Shown: positions 17,169-26,790, counted from the stretch's first letter. The stretch is 64,000 bases of DNA from Streptococcus gwangjuense (GCF_003627155.1 NZ_CP032621.1:434001-498000), one strand, 5' to 3'. Program-made: numbers and translations. Notes: generated by a model not told the origin, from the letters alone.

Positions 17169-19484
17169 ATGAGTTACAAGATAAAATTTGATGATATTAC
17201 CTCTGTTCAAGTGGAAAGTCAAAAGACGATGAATGCTTGGGAAGAGGCCATCGCTAATCTAAATAAGGCTATGAGCGACTTCATCAACAATCAAAATCTC
17301 CAAGGTCAGGCCATCTCGAGTATGCGCAATTACCTAGTAGAGGTGCATGGGACTCTTCTTCAAACTCTGGTCAACCTGATGAATGACTACTCAACTAACC
17401 TCCTACTGTACAAGGATGGTTACTACCAGATTGATTCAAGCAATCATGCAAAGTTACCGGGTCAGGTGTTTACAACCCTTCATAGTGATTTAAAGAGTTC
17501 ACGTGACAATCTAAAGAGTGAGATTGAGCTCTTGAACACGACCAAGGACAAGATTTCAGACTTGGTGAGCTATTCAGGAAGCAGTCATACCAGTACGGTC
17601 ATGAACTATAACTTTCTCATGAATCAGGTCAAGAACTTGGACAACTCGATCATCCAGTATGAAAGTAATCATGCGAGTCAGGATTTGGTTGCCTTTAAGG
17701 AACTCTTGTCTGCGACCAAGGCCTTGATCGCAGAACATGCAGGGAAGACACGGACTGTAGGGACTTATCAGTCGGGTGATTTCGCTAAACTCCAGTCTGT
17801 CCAACGCTTTGCGATGGCCTACCAACAGGCGACCAAGCAGATGGAGAGTCGTGTTGAGCGTGTACAAGCTGCCCAGGAGAGAGACAAGGTCCGTTTTGAA
17901 GCCTTGGCTGCAGAGGATCGAGCCAAGAACGGTTGGAAAGACCTAGCTATTGGTGTGGTGACCGTTGCGATTGGTGCTTTAGCGATTTGGGCAACTATGG
18001 GGGCAGCGACACCCTTGGTTGTTGGGGCTGGCTTAACCGCAGGAATTGGAACAGCGGCTTATGGGGCGTCTAATGCAGCGGAAGGGATTCATAACATCCA
18101 ACTTGGGAATGCAGGGGATGCCCATACGAAATCCTATAATCTCATCCGAGATACGCTTTTCATGGGGAATGACAAGCTGTATCATGATGTTGGGAATGTC
18201 TTTGTGACAGCGAGTGCCATCATGATTCCCATAGGGCAGACTCAGAGCGCTGTCAAGGGCTTGACCCAGTTTGCGATAGGGGAAGCCGGTGCCTATACAG
18301 CAGGTCAGGTTGCCTATCATGGGACCAAGCTCCTAGGTGGTAGTGAGGAAGACGCCCAAACCGCAAACTTTATCGGGAATATCGTAGGAGGTTATGTGGT
18401 CTCCTCAGCAGCCAGCAAGTTTAGTCTCAATAAGGTGAAAGTAGATGTCGAAGCACCGAAGTATAACCGCGAGCAGATTCTGAAGAATCTGAAAGAAAGT
18501 AAACTTGCGAGGGAATCCAGTAACTTTGACCAGTATCTGGCGAAGGAGAAACTCCAACGAAACTTAAACAAATCCCCATTAGTTAGTCGGGAACTTCCGA
18601 AGGTGAAGGGTGTCCACAATGTCGAAGCACCGAAGTATAACCGAGAGCAGATTCTGAAGAATATAGAGGAAAGCAAACTTGCGAGGGAATCCAGTAACTT
18701 TGACCAGTATCTGGCGAAGGAGAAACTCCAACGAGGCTTAAACAAATCCCCATTAGTTAGTCGGGAACTTCCGAAGGTGAAGGGTGTCCACAATGTCGAA
18801 ACACCGAAGTATAACCGCGAACAGATTCTAAGGAATCTGGAAGAAAGCAGGCTTGCGAGGGAGAGTTCGAAGTTTGATAACTACCTTCGCAAAGAGTACG
18901 CACAACAAGGAAAATACTTTGCAGAAAGGATTTCATGGGGAGATGGCAAATATGCGTACCTCTCTAAGGATATTGATAAGGCAACAGGAAAACCAACACC
19001 AGTCAGATATCGTTCTTATCTAAAAGCTGACGGTTCTATCGATTGGCCTCTTAAAGATGGCTTTGTTTTAGATAGTGCTGGTAACGCTATTACAAAACCA
19101 GCTAATTTAAAAGTTGGAGATATCATAGATAGATTTGGTGAATCTGGAGGTACATTCACAAGTCCAGTGAAAGAAGGGAAGATAATACCTTTTAATAAAC
19201 GGGGTCTACCATATCCAGAGGGATATCAAACATATCATCAGTATGAAATTGTGAAGGAAATTAATTTAAAAAATGTAACAATGGGTTACGAAGGATTATC
19301 TAAATCTGATAAAATGATACTTGATAAATTGATGGGAGAGTATAAATTCTCACTAAAAGATATAGCAGAACCTAAAGAAGGAATGATAGATATTGTTTTC
19401 GGTCAAGGTGGTGGAACTCAATTGAAATTTGGTACATCCATCAGTTGGTATGAGAAACTTGGTCTTATAAGAGAGGTGAAATAA
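17169..19484 (+). CDS. LXG toxin 1 with TNT-type NAD glycohydrolase domain
   Basis: 771 residues. Domain order: LXG export domain (1 to about 225; Leu-X-Gly = L44-Q45-G46), a hydrophobic glycine-rich segment (about 258-305, version 1), a conserved pretoxin region (about 318-425, DTLFMGNDKLYHDVGN), a linker of 58-residue tandem repeats from residue 427, and the toxin domain (about 580-771). The toxin has WPLKDGFVLD, DRFGESGGTF (DRFG at 654-657) and LPYPEGY. These are hallmarks of the TNT (tuberculosis necrotizing toxin) fold that hydrolyses NAD(P), as in S. intermedius TelB. The gene overlaps its immunity gene by one base. The N-terminal half is almost identical to LXG 2-4 at nucleotide level. 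Confidence 0.88.
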   Translation: MSYKIKFDDITSVQVESQKTMNAWEEAIANLNKAMSDFINNQNLQGQAISSMRNYLVEVHGTLLQTLVNLMNDYSTNLLLYKDGYYQIDSSNHAKLPGQVFTTLHSDLKSSRDNLKSEIELLNTTKDKISDLVSYSGSSHTSTVMNYNFLMNQVKNLDNSIIQYESNHASQDLVAFKELLSATKALIAEHAGKTRTVGTYQSGDFAKLQSVQRFAMAYQQATKQMESRVERVQAAQERDKVRFEALAAEDRAKNGWKDLAIGVVTVAIGALAIWATMGAATPLVVGAGLTAGIGTAAYGASNAAEGIHNIQLGNAGDAHTKSYNLIRDTLFMGNDKLYHDVGNVFVTASAIMIPIGQTQSAVKGLTQFAIGEAGAYTAGQVAYHGTKLLGGSEEDAQTANFIGNIVGGYVVSSAASKFSLNKVKVDVEAPKYNREQILKNLKESKLARESSNFDQYLAKEKLQRNLNKSPLVSRELPKVKGVHNVEAPKYNREQILKNIEESKLARESSNFDQYLAKEKLQRGLNKSPLVSRELPKVKGVHNVETPKYNREQILRNLEESRLARESSKFDNYLRKEYAQQGKYFAERISWGDGKYAYLSKDIDKATGKPTPVRYRSYLKADGSIDWPLKDGFVLDSAGNAITKPANLKVGDIIDRFGESGGTFTSPVKEGKIIPFNKRGLPYPEGYQTYHQYEIVKEINLKNVTMGYEGLSKSDKMILDKLMGEYKFSLKDIAEPKEGMIDIVFGQGGGTQLKFGTSISWYEKLGLIREVK
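18447..18890 (+). repeat. 174-bp tandem repeats (58-residue linker) in LXG toxin 1
   Basis: Units start at 18447, 18621 and 18795, spaced exactly 174 bp. Two units are full and the third is partial. Each encodes a charged helical unit beginning VE(A/T)PKYNREQIL and ending SRELPKVKGVHN. They join the pretoxin region to the TNT domain. Confidence 0.9.
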
Positions 19485-19813
19485 TGAGTAAATTAGAATT
19501 ACATAAAAAGGATCTTCTAAAGGAAATTGAGAAATTAGGTTACTCAAGTTTAAGATATTCAATATTTTCAGAGGAAAAACCTGGAGAATGGGAAGTCGTC
19601 ATTGAATATAATCAAGTAGAAAATTTATATTTTGTATACGGAACAATGGATAGAGGAAGTTTTAATGGAAAACATGTTTATAATACATTCCAAGAAGCAA
19701 AAACAAAATTTTTAGATTTTTTAGCAGACATAGTTATTATTAATCGATACTATGTCAAGGAAGGAATGCCCGTTAACTATCTATCCCCCCTCTGGGATGA
19801 TATCACAGAATAA
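19484..19813 (+). CDS. Probable immunity protein to TNT toxin 1
   Basis: 109 residues, small, soluble and acidic. It overlaps the toxin stop by one base (taATG), the classic toxin-immunity arrangement. Its pattern of strands and helices (GEWEVVIEYN, FQEAKTKFLDFL) is weakly similar to the N-terminal half of the protein at 43319-43894, which follows the other TNT toxin. That is good support for a TNT-specific immunity role. I cannot assign a named immunity family. A terminator follows. Confidence 0.72.
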   Translation: MSKLELHKKDLLKEIEKLGYSSLRYSIFSEEKPGEWEVVIEYNQVENLYFVYGTMDRGSFNGKHVYNTFQEAKTKFLDFLADIVIINRYYVKEGMPVNYLSPLWDDITE

Positions 19814-19846
19814 TAAATAACTCCCCCTTTTATGATAGAATAAATG

Positions 19847-19890
19847 AAGCAAGAGTTTATCGATAAACCATTGGTAAGCTCTTGCTTTAA
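19847..19890 (+). terminator. Terminator at cassette 1/2 junction (junction class I)
   Basis: Stem aagcaagag / ctcttgctt enclosing the self-complementary gtttatcgataaac. Homology to the Lap1 gene resumes at 19896 (attatcttcaagg). A related element occurs at 23401-23442. Confidence 0.75.
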
Positions 19891-19912
19891 ATAGAATTAT
19901 CTTCAAGGTAGA

Positions 19913-20302
19913 GTGAATGCCTACTCCGCCAGCATCTCCTCTGCCCAATCACGGATTACTTCCATCGATGAAAAATTGGAACGTCTTCGTACGGCCAAGA
20001 AGTCTGTAGGGAAAATCCAACAAAATGTTCACAATATCAAGTATCCCATCATGCACCGAAATATTCAGCCAGAATGGCAAGGCAAACAAAAGGATGATTT
20101 CACCAAGCAGTGGGAAACCTTCTCCAGTGACTACACGAGTTTTCAAACGGAGATGAATACCTTCTATGATGCCATCTGTGATGAAATCACTAGGTTGGAA
20201 AATCAAAAGAACGAAGAACATGGCATTATTGGTTGGTGCCAAAGTCAGATTAACAATCTGGGGAATTTCATCGAGAAGCTACTACATACGAAGGAGGGGT
20301 AA
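19913..20302 (+). CDS. Lap1, cassette 2, 5'-truncated
   Basis: Nearly identical to the cassette 1 Lap1 from codon 16 onward, but the upstream homology stops at 19896, only six codons before. The first 15 residues and the normal ribosome binding site are missing. A GTG that corresponds to Val16 (19913) could serve as start, behind aaggtaga. The remaining 129 residues keep the EWQGK turn. Whether it is translated is uncertain. A single change, GKIQQ for GEIQQ, separates it from copy 1 in the early part. Confidence 0.6.
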   Translation: MNAYSASISSAQSRITSIDEKLERLRTAKKSVGKIQQNVHNIKYPIMHRNIQPEWQGKQKDDFTKQWETFSSDYTSFQTEMNTFYDAICDEITRLENQKNEEHGIIGWCQSQINNLGNFIEKLLHTKEG

Positions 20303-20306
20303 GGTC

Positions 20307-20591
20307 ATGTATGGAACGATTCAATTATCTGAGGTTCTGTTTAACGCGCACATCAGTAGTTTGACCAAGGCTCAGGCTAGTTTGGCTGGAGTGAGTAAGC
20401 CAAACTTTAACACGACATCGGAATCCAAGGTGCTCGATTTGTATCAGGAACAATTCAATGAGCTCTATCAGTTGATGACGAGCTATACGTCCTTATTGGG
20501 AACAGACATCGCCTTGATGTCCGCTACAGGAAAAGAATTGGCCCGTACAGATACTGTGTTGGGACAAACAATGTTTTCTGGCTTGCAGTAG
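20307..20591 (+). CDS. Lap2, cassette 2
   Basis: 94 residues, the same as the cassette 1 protein except for Val/Ile in GTDIALMS. It retains the ggggtaaggtc leader and the ATG. It probably pairs with a Lap1 to escort LXG toxin 2, whose gene starts 9 bases downstream. Confidence 0.78.
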   Translation: MYGTIQLSEVLFNAHISSLTKAQASLAGVSKPNFNTTSESKVLDLYQEQFNELYQLMTSYTSLLGTDIALMSATGKELARTDTVLGQTMFSGLQ

Positions 20592-20600
20592 GGAGGTTCT

Positions 20601-22982
20601 ATGAGTTACAAGATAAAATTTGATGATATTACCTCTGTTCAAGTGGAAAGTCAAAAGACGATGAATGCTTGGGAAGAGGCCATCGCTAATCTAAATAAGG
20701 CTATGAGCGACTTCATCAACAATCAAAATCTCCAAGGTCAGGCCATCTCGAGTATGCGCAATTACCTAGTAGAGGTGCATGGGACTCTTCTTCAAACTCT
20801 GGTCAACCTGATGAATGACTACTCAACTAACCTCCTACTGTACAAGGATGGTTACTACCAGATTGATTCAAGCAATCATGCAAAGTTACCGGGTCAGGTG
20901 TTTACAACCCTTCATAGTGATTTAAAGAGTTCACGTGACAATCTAAAGAGTGAGATTGAGCTCTTGAACACGACCAAGGACAAGATTTCAGACTTGGTGA
21001 GCTATTCAGGAAGCAGTCATACCAGTACGGTCATGAACTATAACTTTCTCATGAATCAGGTCAAGAACTTGGACAACTCGATCATCCAGTATGAAAGTAA
21101 TCATGCGAGTCAGGATTTGGTTGCCTTTAAGGAACTCTTGTCGGCGACCAAGGCCTTGATCGCAGAGCATGCAGGGAAGACACGGACTGTAGGGACTTAT
21201 CAGTCGGGTGATTTCGCTAAACTCCAGTCTGTCCAACGCTTTGCGATAGCCTACCAACAGGCAACCAAGCAGATGGAGAGTCGTGTTGAACGCGTACAAG
21301 CTGCCCAGGAGAGAGACAAGGCTCGTTTTGAAGCCTTGGCTGCAGAGGATCGAGCCAAGAACGGTTGGAAAGACCTGGCAATTGGTGTGGTGACTGTTGC
21401 GTTTAGTATTCTTGCGATTGTAGGAAGCATGGGTTTTGCGACACCCTTGGTTGTTGGGGCTGGCTTAACCGCAGGACTGGGGTCGTTTGCTTATGGGGCG
21501 TCTAATGCAGTGGAAGGGATTCATAACATCCAACTTGGAAATGCAGGGGATGCCCATACGAAATCCTATAATCTCATCCGAGATACGCTTTTCATGGGGA
21601 ATGACAAGCTGTATCATGATGTTGGGAATGTCTTTGTGACAGCGAGTGCCATCATGATTCCCATAGGGCAGACTCAGAGCGTTGTCAAGGGCTTGACCCA
21701 GTTTGCGATAGGGGAAGCAGGAGCCTATACAGCGGGTCAGGTAGCCTATCATGGGACCAAGCTCCTAGGTGGAAGTGAGGAAGATGCCCAAACCGCAAAC
21801 TTTATCGGGAATATCGTAGGAGGTTATGTGGTCTCCTCAGCAGCCAGCAAGTTTAGTCTCAATAAGGTGAAAGTAGATGTCGAAGCACCGAAGTATAACC
21901 GCGAGCAGATTCTGAAGAATCTGAAAGAAAGTAAACTTGCGAGGGAATCCAGTAACTTTGACCAATATCTGGCGAAGGAGAAACTCCAACGAAACTTAAA
22001 CAAATCCCCATTAGTTAGTCGGGAACTTCCGAAGTTGAAAGGTGTCCACGATGTCGAAGCACCGAAGTATAACCGCGAGCAGATTCTGAAGAATCTGGAA
22101 GAAAGTAAACTTGCGAGGGAATCCAGTAACTTTGACCAATATCTGGCGAAGGAGAAACTCCAACAAGGCTTAAACAAATCCCCATTAGTTAGTCGGGAAC
22201 TTCCGAGGGTGAAAGGTGTCCACAATGTCGAAACACCGAAGTATAACCGCGAACAAATTCTAAAAAATATAGAAGAAAGTAGGCTTGCGAGGGAATCCAG
22301 TAACTTTGACCAATATCTGGCGAAGGAGAAATTCCAGAAAACCTTGATGAGTATGGAACCGATGGACCGTCAGAGATATCTTCAATGGCACAAATATGCG
22401 GAGGCAGGTATCAGTCCTTCAGACCGCGTAAGAGTGTTGGAAATTTCTGAAACAGCGCCCAAAATAAAAATGATAGATGGCATGAATCAGCAGTCTGTTT
22501 TTAAAAATATTGAAGCAATTGACAAGGAAATTAATCCTCGACCTAAACCAGAAAGATACTTACACCCTGACTACCTAGAAGCACATAAACATCAATTTGA
22601 CAATGGAGCTATTAAAATTCAAAGATTCATGCCTCAAGAGGGTGGTTTTAATAATGGTGCAATAGGTAGTCCTAAGGATCATGTCGCTTTTGTTATGCCT
22701 AAAGATGTAGGCGAAACATTAATTGACATAAGTAAAGGCAATCCTAGACTTCTTGAGGATTTGCTAGGATTACATCCTGGCGATTTCGGTGATGCACCTG
22801 TGGCAATAGATATCCCTTATGATTCAATTAAAAATTTGAAAGTTCCGAGTGGTAATGAAGCTTCAGCTTTTAAAGGATATTGGAAACCAGGTGGCCGTAC
22901 TTATCCAGGAAATATGCCAGAAGCAGTCATTGACGAAGTTCCGTGGGGAGAATTTACAATTAGAAAATTAGGAGGCGATTAA
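20601..22982 (+). CDS. LXG toxin 2 with unnamed toxin domain A
   Basis: 793 residues. The first 250 residues are practically those of toxin 1, including LQG at 44-46. The hydrophobic segment is version 2 (FSILAIVGSMGFATPLVVG), the pretoxin region is shared, and two full plus one partial 58-residue repeats follow from 21879. The C-terminal about 150 residues form a domain also found in LXG toxins 3 and 7. Its features are YL-x-P-x-YLEAH, F-x-NGA, GN-x-RLLEDLLGL, FGDAP, PSGNEA, and the end PGGRTYPGNMPEAVID. I do not recognise a named family or catalytic triad. The toxic role is inferred from LXG architecture and the immunity gene that starts one base after the stop. Confidence 0.82.
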   Translation: MSYKIKFDDITSVQVESQKTMNAWEEAIANLNKAMSDFINNQNLQGQAISSMRNYLVEVHGTLLQTLVNLMNDYSTNLLLYKDGYYQIDSSNHAKLPGQVFTTLHSDLKSSRDNLKSEIELLNTTKDKISDLVSYSGSSHTSTVMNYNFLMNQVKNLDNSIIQYESNHASQDLVAFKELLSATKALIAEHAGKTRTVGTYQSGDFAKLQSVQRFAIAYQQATKQMESRVERVQAAQERDKARFEALAAEDRAKNGWKDLAIGVVTVAFSILAIVGSMGFATPLVVGAGLTAGLGSFAYGASNAVEGIHNIQLGNAGDAHTKSYNLIRDTLFMGNDKLYHDVGNVFVTASAIMIPIGQTQSVVKGLTQFAIGEAGAYTAGQVAYHGTKLLGGSEEDAQTANFIGNIVGGYVVSSAASKFSLNKVKVDVEAPKYNREQILKNLKESKLARESSNFDQYLAKEKLQRNLNKSPLVSRELPKLKGVHDVEAPKYNREQILKNLEESKLARESSNFDQYLAKEKLQQGLNKSPLVSRELPRVKGVHNVETPKYNREQILKNIEESRLARESSNFDQYLAKEKFQKTLMSMEPMDRQRYLQWHKYAEAGISPSDRVRVLEISETAPKIKMIDGMNQQSVFKNIEAIDKEINPRPKPERYLHPDYLEAHKHQFDNGAIKIQRFMPQEGGFNNGAIGSPKDHVAFVMPKDVGETLIDISKGNPRLLEDLLGLHPGDFGDAPVAIDIPYDSIKNLKVPSGNEASAFKGYWKPGGRTYPGNMPEAVIDEVPWGEFTIRKLGGD
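21879..22334 (+). repeat. 174-bp tandem repeats in LXG toxin 2
   Basis: Units begin at 21879, 22053 and 22227 with exact 174-bp spacing. The third is followed by the toxin-specific sequence after the AKEKF segment. Confidence 0.9.
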
Positions 22983-22983
22983 A

Positions 22984-23367
22984 ATGAGTTTGACTAAAAT
23001 AACATGGGAAGAATATGAGAAGTTTAAGGCGGTTCATACGCCAGACAATCTGTATATTCGGGAGCACAATGGAAGATACTATACGTTTTTTGAACTTGGT
23101 ATTGCATCTGTGAGACGAGTATTTGAGATAAACGCTACAGATTTTGAAGTATATCTATCTGGGAAGCGCTCAGGAAATGATTTATTATTTAAAGCTCAGA
23201 ATGATTGTTGGCCACCGAACGTGACACAAGAAGAAGCTGATAGAAATTTCTTGAGGCAATATCCTGAAGCTTTAAGAGGAAATCCTGAAGCGCAAGGTTT
23301 ATTCACAAAGGCTGAACTGGAAGAAATATTACCTGAAGGGGCTGAAATTCTAGCGAGCAAAGATTAA
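22984..23367 (+). CDS. Immunity protein for toxin domain A (cassette 2)
   Basis: 127 residues, soluble. It shares a scattered pattern with the immunity proteins of the other two domain-A toxins: RRVFEIN...F, LSGKRSGNDL, a DCWPP motif, and the GLFTKAELEEILPE end (compare LLFSNKELEILIPQ at 26356 and KIFSPEEFNQIV at 40114). This co-variation with the toxin domain supports the assignment. It begins one base after the toxin stop with an aggagg ribosome binding site. Confidence 0.75.
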   Translation: MSLTKITWEEYEKFKAVHTPDNLYIREHNGRYYTFFELGIASVRRVFEINATDFEVYLSGKRSGNDLLFKAQNDCWPPNVTQEEADRNFLRQYPEALRGNPEAQGLFTKAELEEILPEGAEILASKD

Positions 23368-23400
23368 AATAGCTCTTTCCATCGATGTTAAAATTGAATG

Positions 23401-23442
23401 AAGCAAGAGTTTACTAATATTTTATTGGTAAACTCTTACTTT
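23401..23442 (+). terminator. Terminator at cassette 2/3 junction (junction class I)
   Basis: AAGAGTTTA / TAAACTCTT stem with a T-containing tail. It is homologous to the element at 19847 and is followed by the same tttaaatagaatt(a/c)tcttcaa junction sequence. Confidence 0.7.
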
Positions 23443-23460
23443 AAATAGAATTCTCTTCAA

Positions 23461-23748
23461 ATCCAACAAAATGTTCACAATATCAAGTATCCCATCATGC
23501 ACCGAAATATTCAGCCAGAATGGCAAGGCAAACAAAAGGATGATTTCACCAAGCAGTGGGAGACCTTCTCCAGTGACTACACGAGTTTTCAAACGGAGAT
23601 GAATACCTTCTATGATGCCATCTGTGATGAAATCACTAGGTTGGAAAATCAAAAGAACGAAGAACATGGCATTATTGGTTGGTGCCAAAGTCAGATGAAC
23701 AATCTGGGAAATTTCATCGAGAAGCTACTACATACAAGGGAGGGGTAA
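23461..23748 (+). pseudogene. Lap1 remnant, cassette 3
   Basis: The sequence matches Lap1 from codon 50 (IQQNVHN) to the stop. Compared with the cassette 2 junction, the stretch corresponding to about 19906-20013 is missing, so the first third of the gene is lost. The first in-frame ATG (23497) would give only 83 residues without the N-terminal helix and without a ribosome binding site. Confidence 0.75.
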
Positions 23749-23752
23749 GGTC

Positions 23753-24037
23753 ATGTATGGAACGATTCAATTATCTGAGGTTCTGTTTAACGCGCACATC
23801 AGTAGTTTGACCAAGGCTCAGGCTAGTTTGGTTGGAGTGAGTAAGCCAAACTTTAACACGACATCGGAATCCAAGGTGCTCGATTTGTATCAGGAACAAT
23901 TCAATGAGCTCTATCAGTTGATGACGAGCTATACGTCCTTATTGGGAACAGACATCGCCTTGATGTCCGCTACAGGAAAAGAGTTGGCCCGTACAGATAC
24001 TGTATTGGGACAAACAATGTTGTCTGGCTTGCAGTAG
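23753..24037 (+). CDS. Lap2, cassette 3
   Basis: 94 residues, differing from cassette 1 at only a few positions (SLVGVSK, QTMLSGLQ). It has the intact leader and start. It would need a Lap1 from another cassette because its own neighbour is broken. Confidence 0.76.
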   Translation: MYGTIQLSEVLFNAHISSLTKAQASLVGVSKPNFNTTSESKVLDLYQEQFNELYQLMTSYTSLLGTDIALMSATGKELARTDTVLGQTMLSGLQ

Positions 24038-24046
24038 GGAGGTTCT

Positions 24047-26374
24047 ATGAGTTACAAGATAAAATTTGATGATATTACCTCTGTTCAAGTGGAAAGTCAA
24101 AAGACGATGAATGCTTGGGAAGAGGCCATCGCTAATCTAAATAAGGCTATGAGCGACTTCATCAACAATCAAAATCTCCAAGGTCAGGCCATCTCGAGTA
24201 TGCGCAATTACCTAGTAGAGGTGCATGGGACTCTTCTTCAAACTCTGGTCAACCTGATGAATGACTACTCAACTAATCTCCTACTGTACAAGGATGGCTA
24301 CTATCAAATTGATTCAAGCAATCATGCAAAGTTACCAGGTCAGGTGTTTACACGATTACATAGTGATTTGAAGAGTTCACGTGACAATCTAAAGAGTGAG
24401 ATTGAGGTCTTGAACACGACCAAGGACAAGGTTTCAGACTTGGTGAGCTATTCAGGAAGCAGTCATACCAGTACGGTCATGAACTATAACTTTCTCATGA
24501 ATCAGGTCAAGAACTTGGACAACTCGATCATCCAGTATGAAAGTAATCATGCGAGTCAGGATTTGGTCGCCTTTAAGGAACTCTTGTCGGCGACCAAGGC
24601 CTTGATCGCAGAGCATGCAGGGAAGACACGGACTGTAGGGACTTATCAGTCGGGTGATTTCGCCAAACTCCAGTCTGTCCAACGCTTTGCGATGGCCTAC
24701 CAACAGGCGACCAAGCAGATGGAGAGTCGTGTTGAACGCGTACAAGCTGCTCAGGAGAGAGACAAGGCTCGTTTTGAGGCCTTGGCTGCGGAGGATCGAG
24801 CCAAGAACGGTTGGAAAGACCTGGCAATTGGTGTGGTGACCGTTGCGTTTAGTATTCTTGCGATTGTAGGAAGCATGGGTTTTGCGACACCCTTGGTTGT
24901 TGGGGCTGGCTTAACCGCAGGACTGGGGTCGTTTGCTTATGGGGCCTCTAATGCAGCGGAAGGGATTCATAACATCCAACTTGGAAATGCAGGGGATGCC
25001 CATACGAAATCCTATAATCTCATCCGAGATACGCTTTTCATGGGGAATGACAAGCTGTATCATGATGTTGGGAATGTCTTTGTGACGGCGAGTGCCATCA
25101 TGATTCCCATAGGGCAGACTCAGAGCGTTGTCAAGGGCTTGACTCAGTTTGCGATAGGGGAAGCAGGAGCCTATACAGCGGGTCAGGTTGCCTATCATGG
25201 AACTAAGCTCCTAGGTGGAAGTGAGGAAGACGCTCAAACCGCAAACTTTATCGGAAACCTGGTAGGAGGCTATGTGACCTCCTCAGCAGCCAGCAAGTTT
25301 AGTCTCAATAAGGTGAAAGTAGATGTCGAAGCACCGAAGTATAACCGCGAGCAGATTCTGAAGAATCTGAAAGAAAGTAAACTTGCGAGGGAATCCAGTA
25401 ACTTTGACCAGTATCTGGCGAAGGAGAAACTCCAACGAGGCTTAAACAAATCCCCATTAGTTAGTCGGGAACTTCCGAAGGTGAAGGGGGTGCACGATGT
25501 CGAAGCACCGAAGTATAACCGCGAACAGATTCTGAAGAATCTGGAAGAAAGTAAACTTGCGAGGGAATCCAGTAACTTTGACCAGTATCTGGCGAAGGAG
25601 AAACTCCAACGAAACTTAAACAAATCCCCATTAGTTAGTCGGGAACTTCCGAAGGTGAAGGGGGTGCACGATGTTGAAACACCGAAGTATAACAAAGAAC
25701 AAATCCTGAAGAATATAGAGGAAAGCAAACTTGCGAGGGAGAGTTCAGGGTTTAAAGACTTTTCAACTCGCGAAAGATATCTAGAGAAGGTCTTTAACAA
25801 ATTAACTCCTGAAGAAAGGGAATTAATTTTTAATATTTCTAAGGACTCACCTAAAGTGAAGTATATTAGAGGTGCATATACTAAGAAGGATATACTTGAT
25901 ATCAAGCCCGATTCTCAGAAAGGAATCTTTCGCCCTGATGTTGAGGAATATCTCACCCCTAAGTATATAGAAGCACACAGACAACTATTTAAAAATGGAG
26001 CATCCCGATTCCAAAAATTTCAGCCTAGCGAGAATTGGAATGAGGGTATTGTTGGGAGTGGTGATGGAACAAGTTTCTGGCTGAGCAAAGAACATGCAGA
26101 TATCATTGAAAAGGTTGCCAATGGAGATAATCGTCTTTATGAAATCATATTAGGACTTGATGAAGGTTATTTAGGAGATGGTCCACTTTATCGTTTGGAT
26201 GTTACTCCAGAAGTAGTAGCGGAAAAAGGGATTTCCATACCAAGTGGAAATGAAGTTGGAGCCAATGACTGGTGGAGACCAGCTGGACGAACTTTCCCAG
26301 GAGATATTCCAGAAGGTGTCATGGAAGATATTAGTACCAAGAGAGGAGAACATACATGGAACATAGTAAATTAG
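24047..26374 (+). CDS. LXG toxin 3 with unnamed toxin domain A
   Basis: 775 residues, with LXG and pretoxin regions as in toxin 2 (hydrophobic version 2). 58-residue repeats run from 25325, and the C-terminal domain A variant lies at about 620-765: YLTPKYIEAH, FKNGASRF, LYEIILGLDEGYLGDGP, IPSGNEVGA, PAGRTFPGDIPEG. The domain has diverged strongly from that of toxin 2 although the first 420 residues are nearly the same. The stop lies 19 bases inside the immunity gene, a tight overlap. Activity unknown. Confidence 0.82.
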   Translation: MSYKIKFDDITSVQVESQKTMNAWEEAIANLNKAMSDFINNQNLQGQAISSMRNYLVEVHGTLLQTLVNLMNDYSTNLLLYKDGYYQIDSSNHAKLPGQVFTRLHSDLKSSRDNLKSEIEVLNTTKDKVSDLVSYSGSSHTSTVMNYNFLMNQVKNLDNSIIQYESNHASQDLVAFKELLSATKALIAEHAGKTRTVGTYQSGDFAKLQSVQRFAMAYQQATKQMESRVERVQAAQERDKARFEALAAEDRAKNGWKDLAIGVVTVAFSILAIVGSMGFATPLVVGAGLTAGLGSFAYGASNAAEGIHNIQLGNAGDAHTKSYNLIRDTLFMGNDKLYHDVGNVFVTASAIMIPIGQTQSVVKGLTQFAIGEAGAYTAGQVAYHGTKLLGGSEEDAQTANFIGNLVGGYVTSSAASKFSLNKVKVDVEAPKYNREQILKNLKESKLARESSNFDQYLAKEKLQRGLNKSPLVSRELPKVKGVHDVEAPKYNREQILKNLEESKLARESSNFDQYLAKEKLQRNLNKSPLVSRELPKVKGVHDVETPKYNKEQILKNIEESKLARESSGFKDFSTRERYLEKVFNKLTPEERELIFNISKDSPKVKYIRGAYTKKDILDIKPDSQKGIFRPDVEEYLTPKYIEAHRQLFKNGASRFQKFQPSENWNEGIVGSGDGTSFWLSKEHADIIEKVANGDNRLYEIILGLDEGYLGDGPLYRLDVTPEVVAEKGISIPSGNEVGANDWWRPAGRTFPGDIPEGVMEDISTKRGEHTWNIVN
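25325..25790 (+). repeat. 174-bp tandem repeats in LXG toxin 3
   Basis: Units start at 25325, 25499 and 25673, exactly 174 bp apart. The third is partial and begins to diverge after ARESSGF. Confidence 0.9.
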
Positions 26375-26778
26375 GCTGGGAAGATGTTATCCAGTTTGAA
26401 GAGGTAATAGGCTACGGTCAGCATATATGGAGAGATGGTAATACTCTTTATTACGTTACTGAGGAGGGAGGAATTGCCCCTCAGCGTGTGGTTTATGAAT
26501 TACCAAATGAGTTATTTGCCTTACTAGAGAGTGGGGAGAGAACGATACGAGAAGTATCTTATAGAGTAAAGAACAATTGTTGGCCACCGACGGAAGAAGA
26601 AAAGAACGAAATAAGAAAAAAAAGAGCTAGAGAAAAGCCAATTGTGCTGATATCAAACCGTAAAAATCAGTTGCTTTTTAGTAATAAAGAACTTGAAATA
26701 CTTATTCCTCAAGCCGAACAACAATGGATAGAATCAATGGGTGAACTTCCAGACGATTATGTATCACCACTTAAGTAA
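26356..26778 (+). CDS. Immunity protein for toxin domain A (cassette 3), paralogue a
   Basis: 140 residues, soluble, with LGWEDVIQFEEV, RVVYELPNELFALLESGER, NNCWPP and the NQLLFSNKELEIL segment characteristic of the domain-A immunity group in this locus. The start is supported by a gagaggagaacatac leader inside the toxin 3 gene. It is followed after 12 bases by a close paralogue. Confidence 0.76.
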   Translation: MEHSKLGWEDVIQFEEVIGYGQHIWRDGNTLYYVTEEGGIAPQRVVYELPNELFALLESGERTIREVSYRVKNNCWPPTEEEKNEIRKKRAREKPIVLISNRKNQLLFSNKELEILIPQAEQQWIESMGELPDDYVSPLK

Positions 26779-26790
26779 AAGAGGTTTGAA

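Noticed and set aside
17574..17867. Minus-strand open frame of 97 residues recurring in several LXG genes (also near 21006, 24452, 27557, 36315)
   Set aside because: It recurs only because the underlying LXG DNA is repeated. It has no ribosome binding site and lies opposite a strong coding frame.
18392..18793. Minus-strand frame of 133 residues over the 174-bp repeats, rich in Ser/Phe/Leu
   Set aside because: A mirror of the tandem repeats in the LXG gene; repeated frames stay open by copying, not by selection.
18447..18890. Could the 174-bp repeats be a CRISPR or similar array?
   Set aside because: Units are directly adjacent, in frame, protein coding and have no unique spacers.
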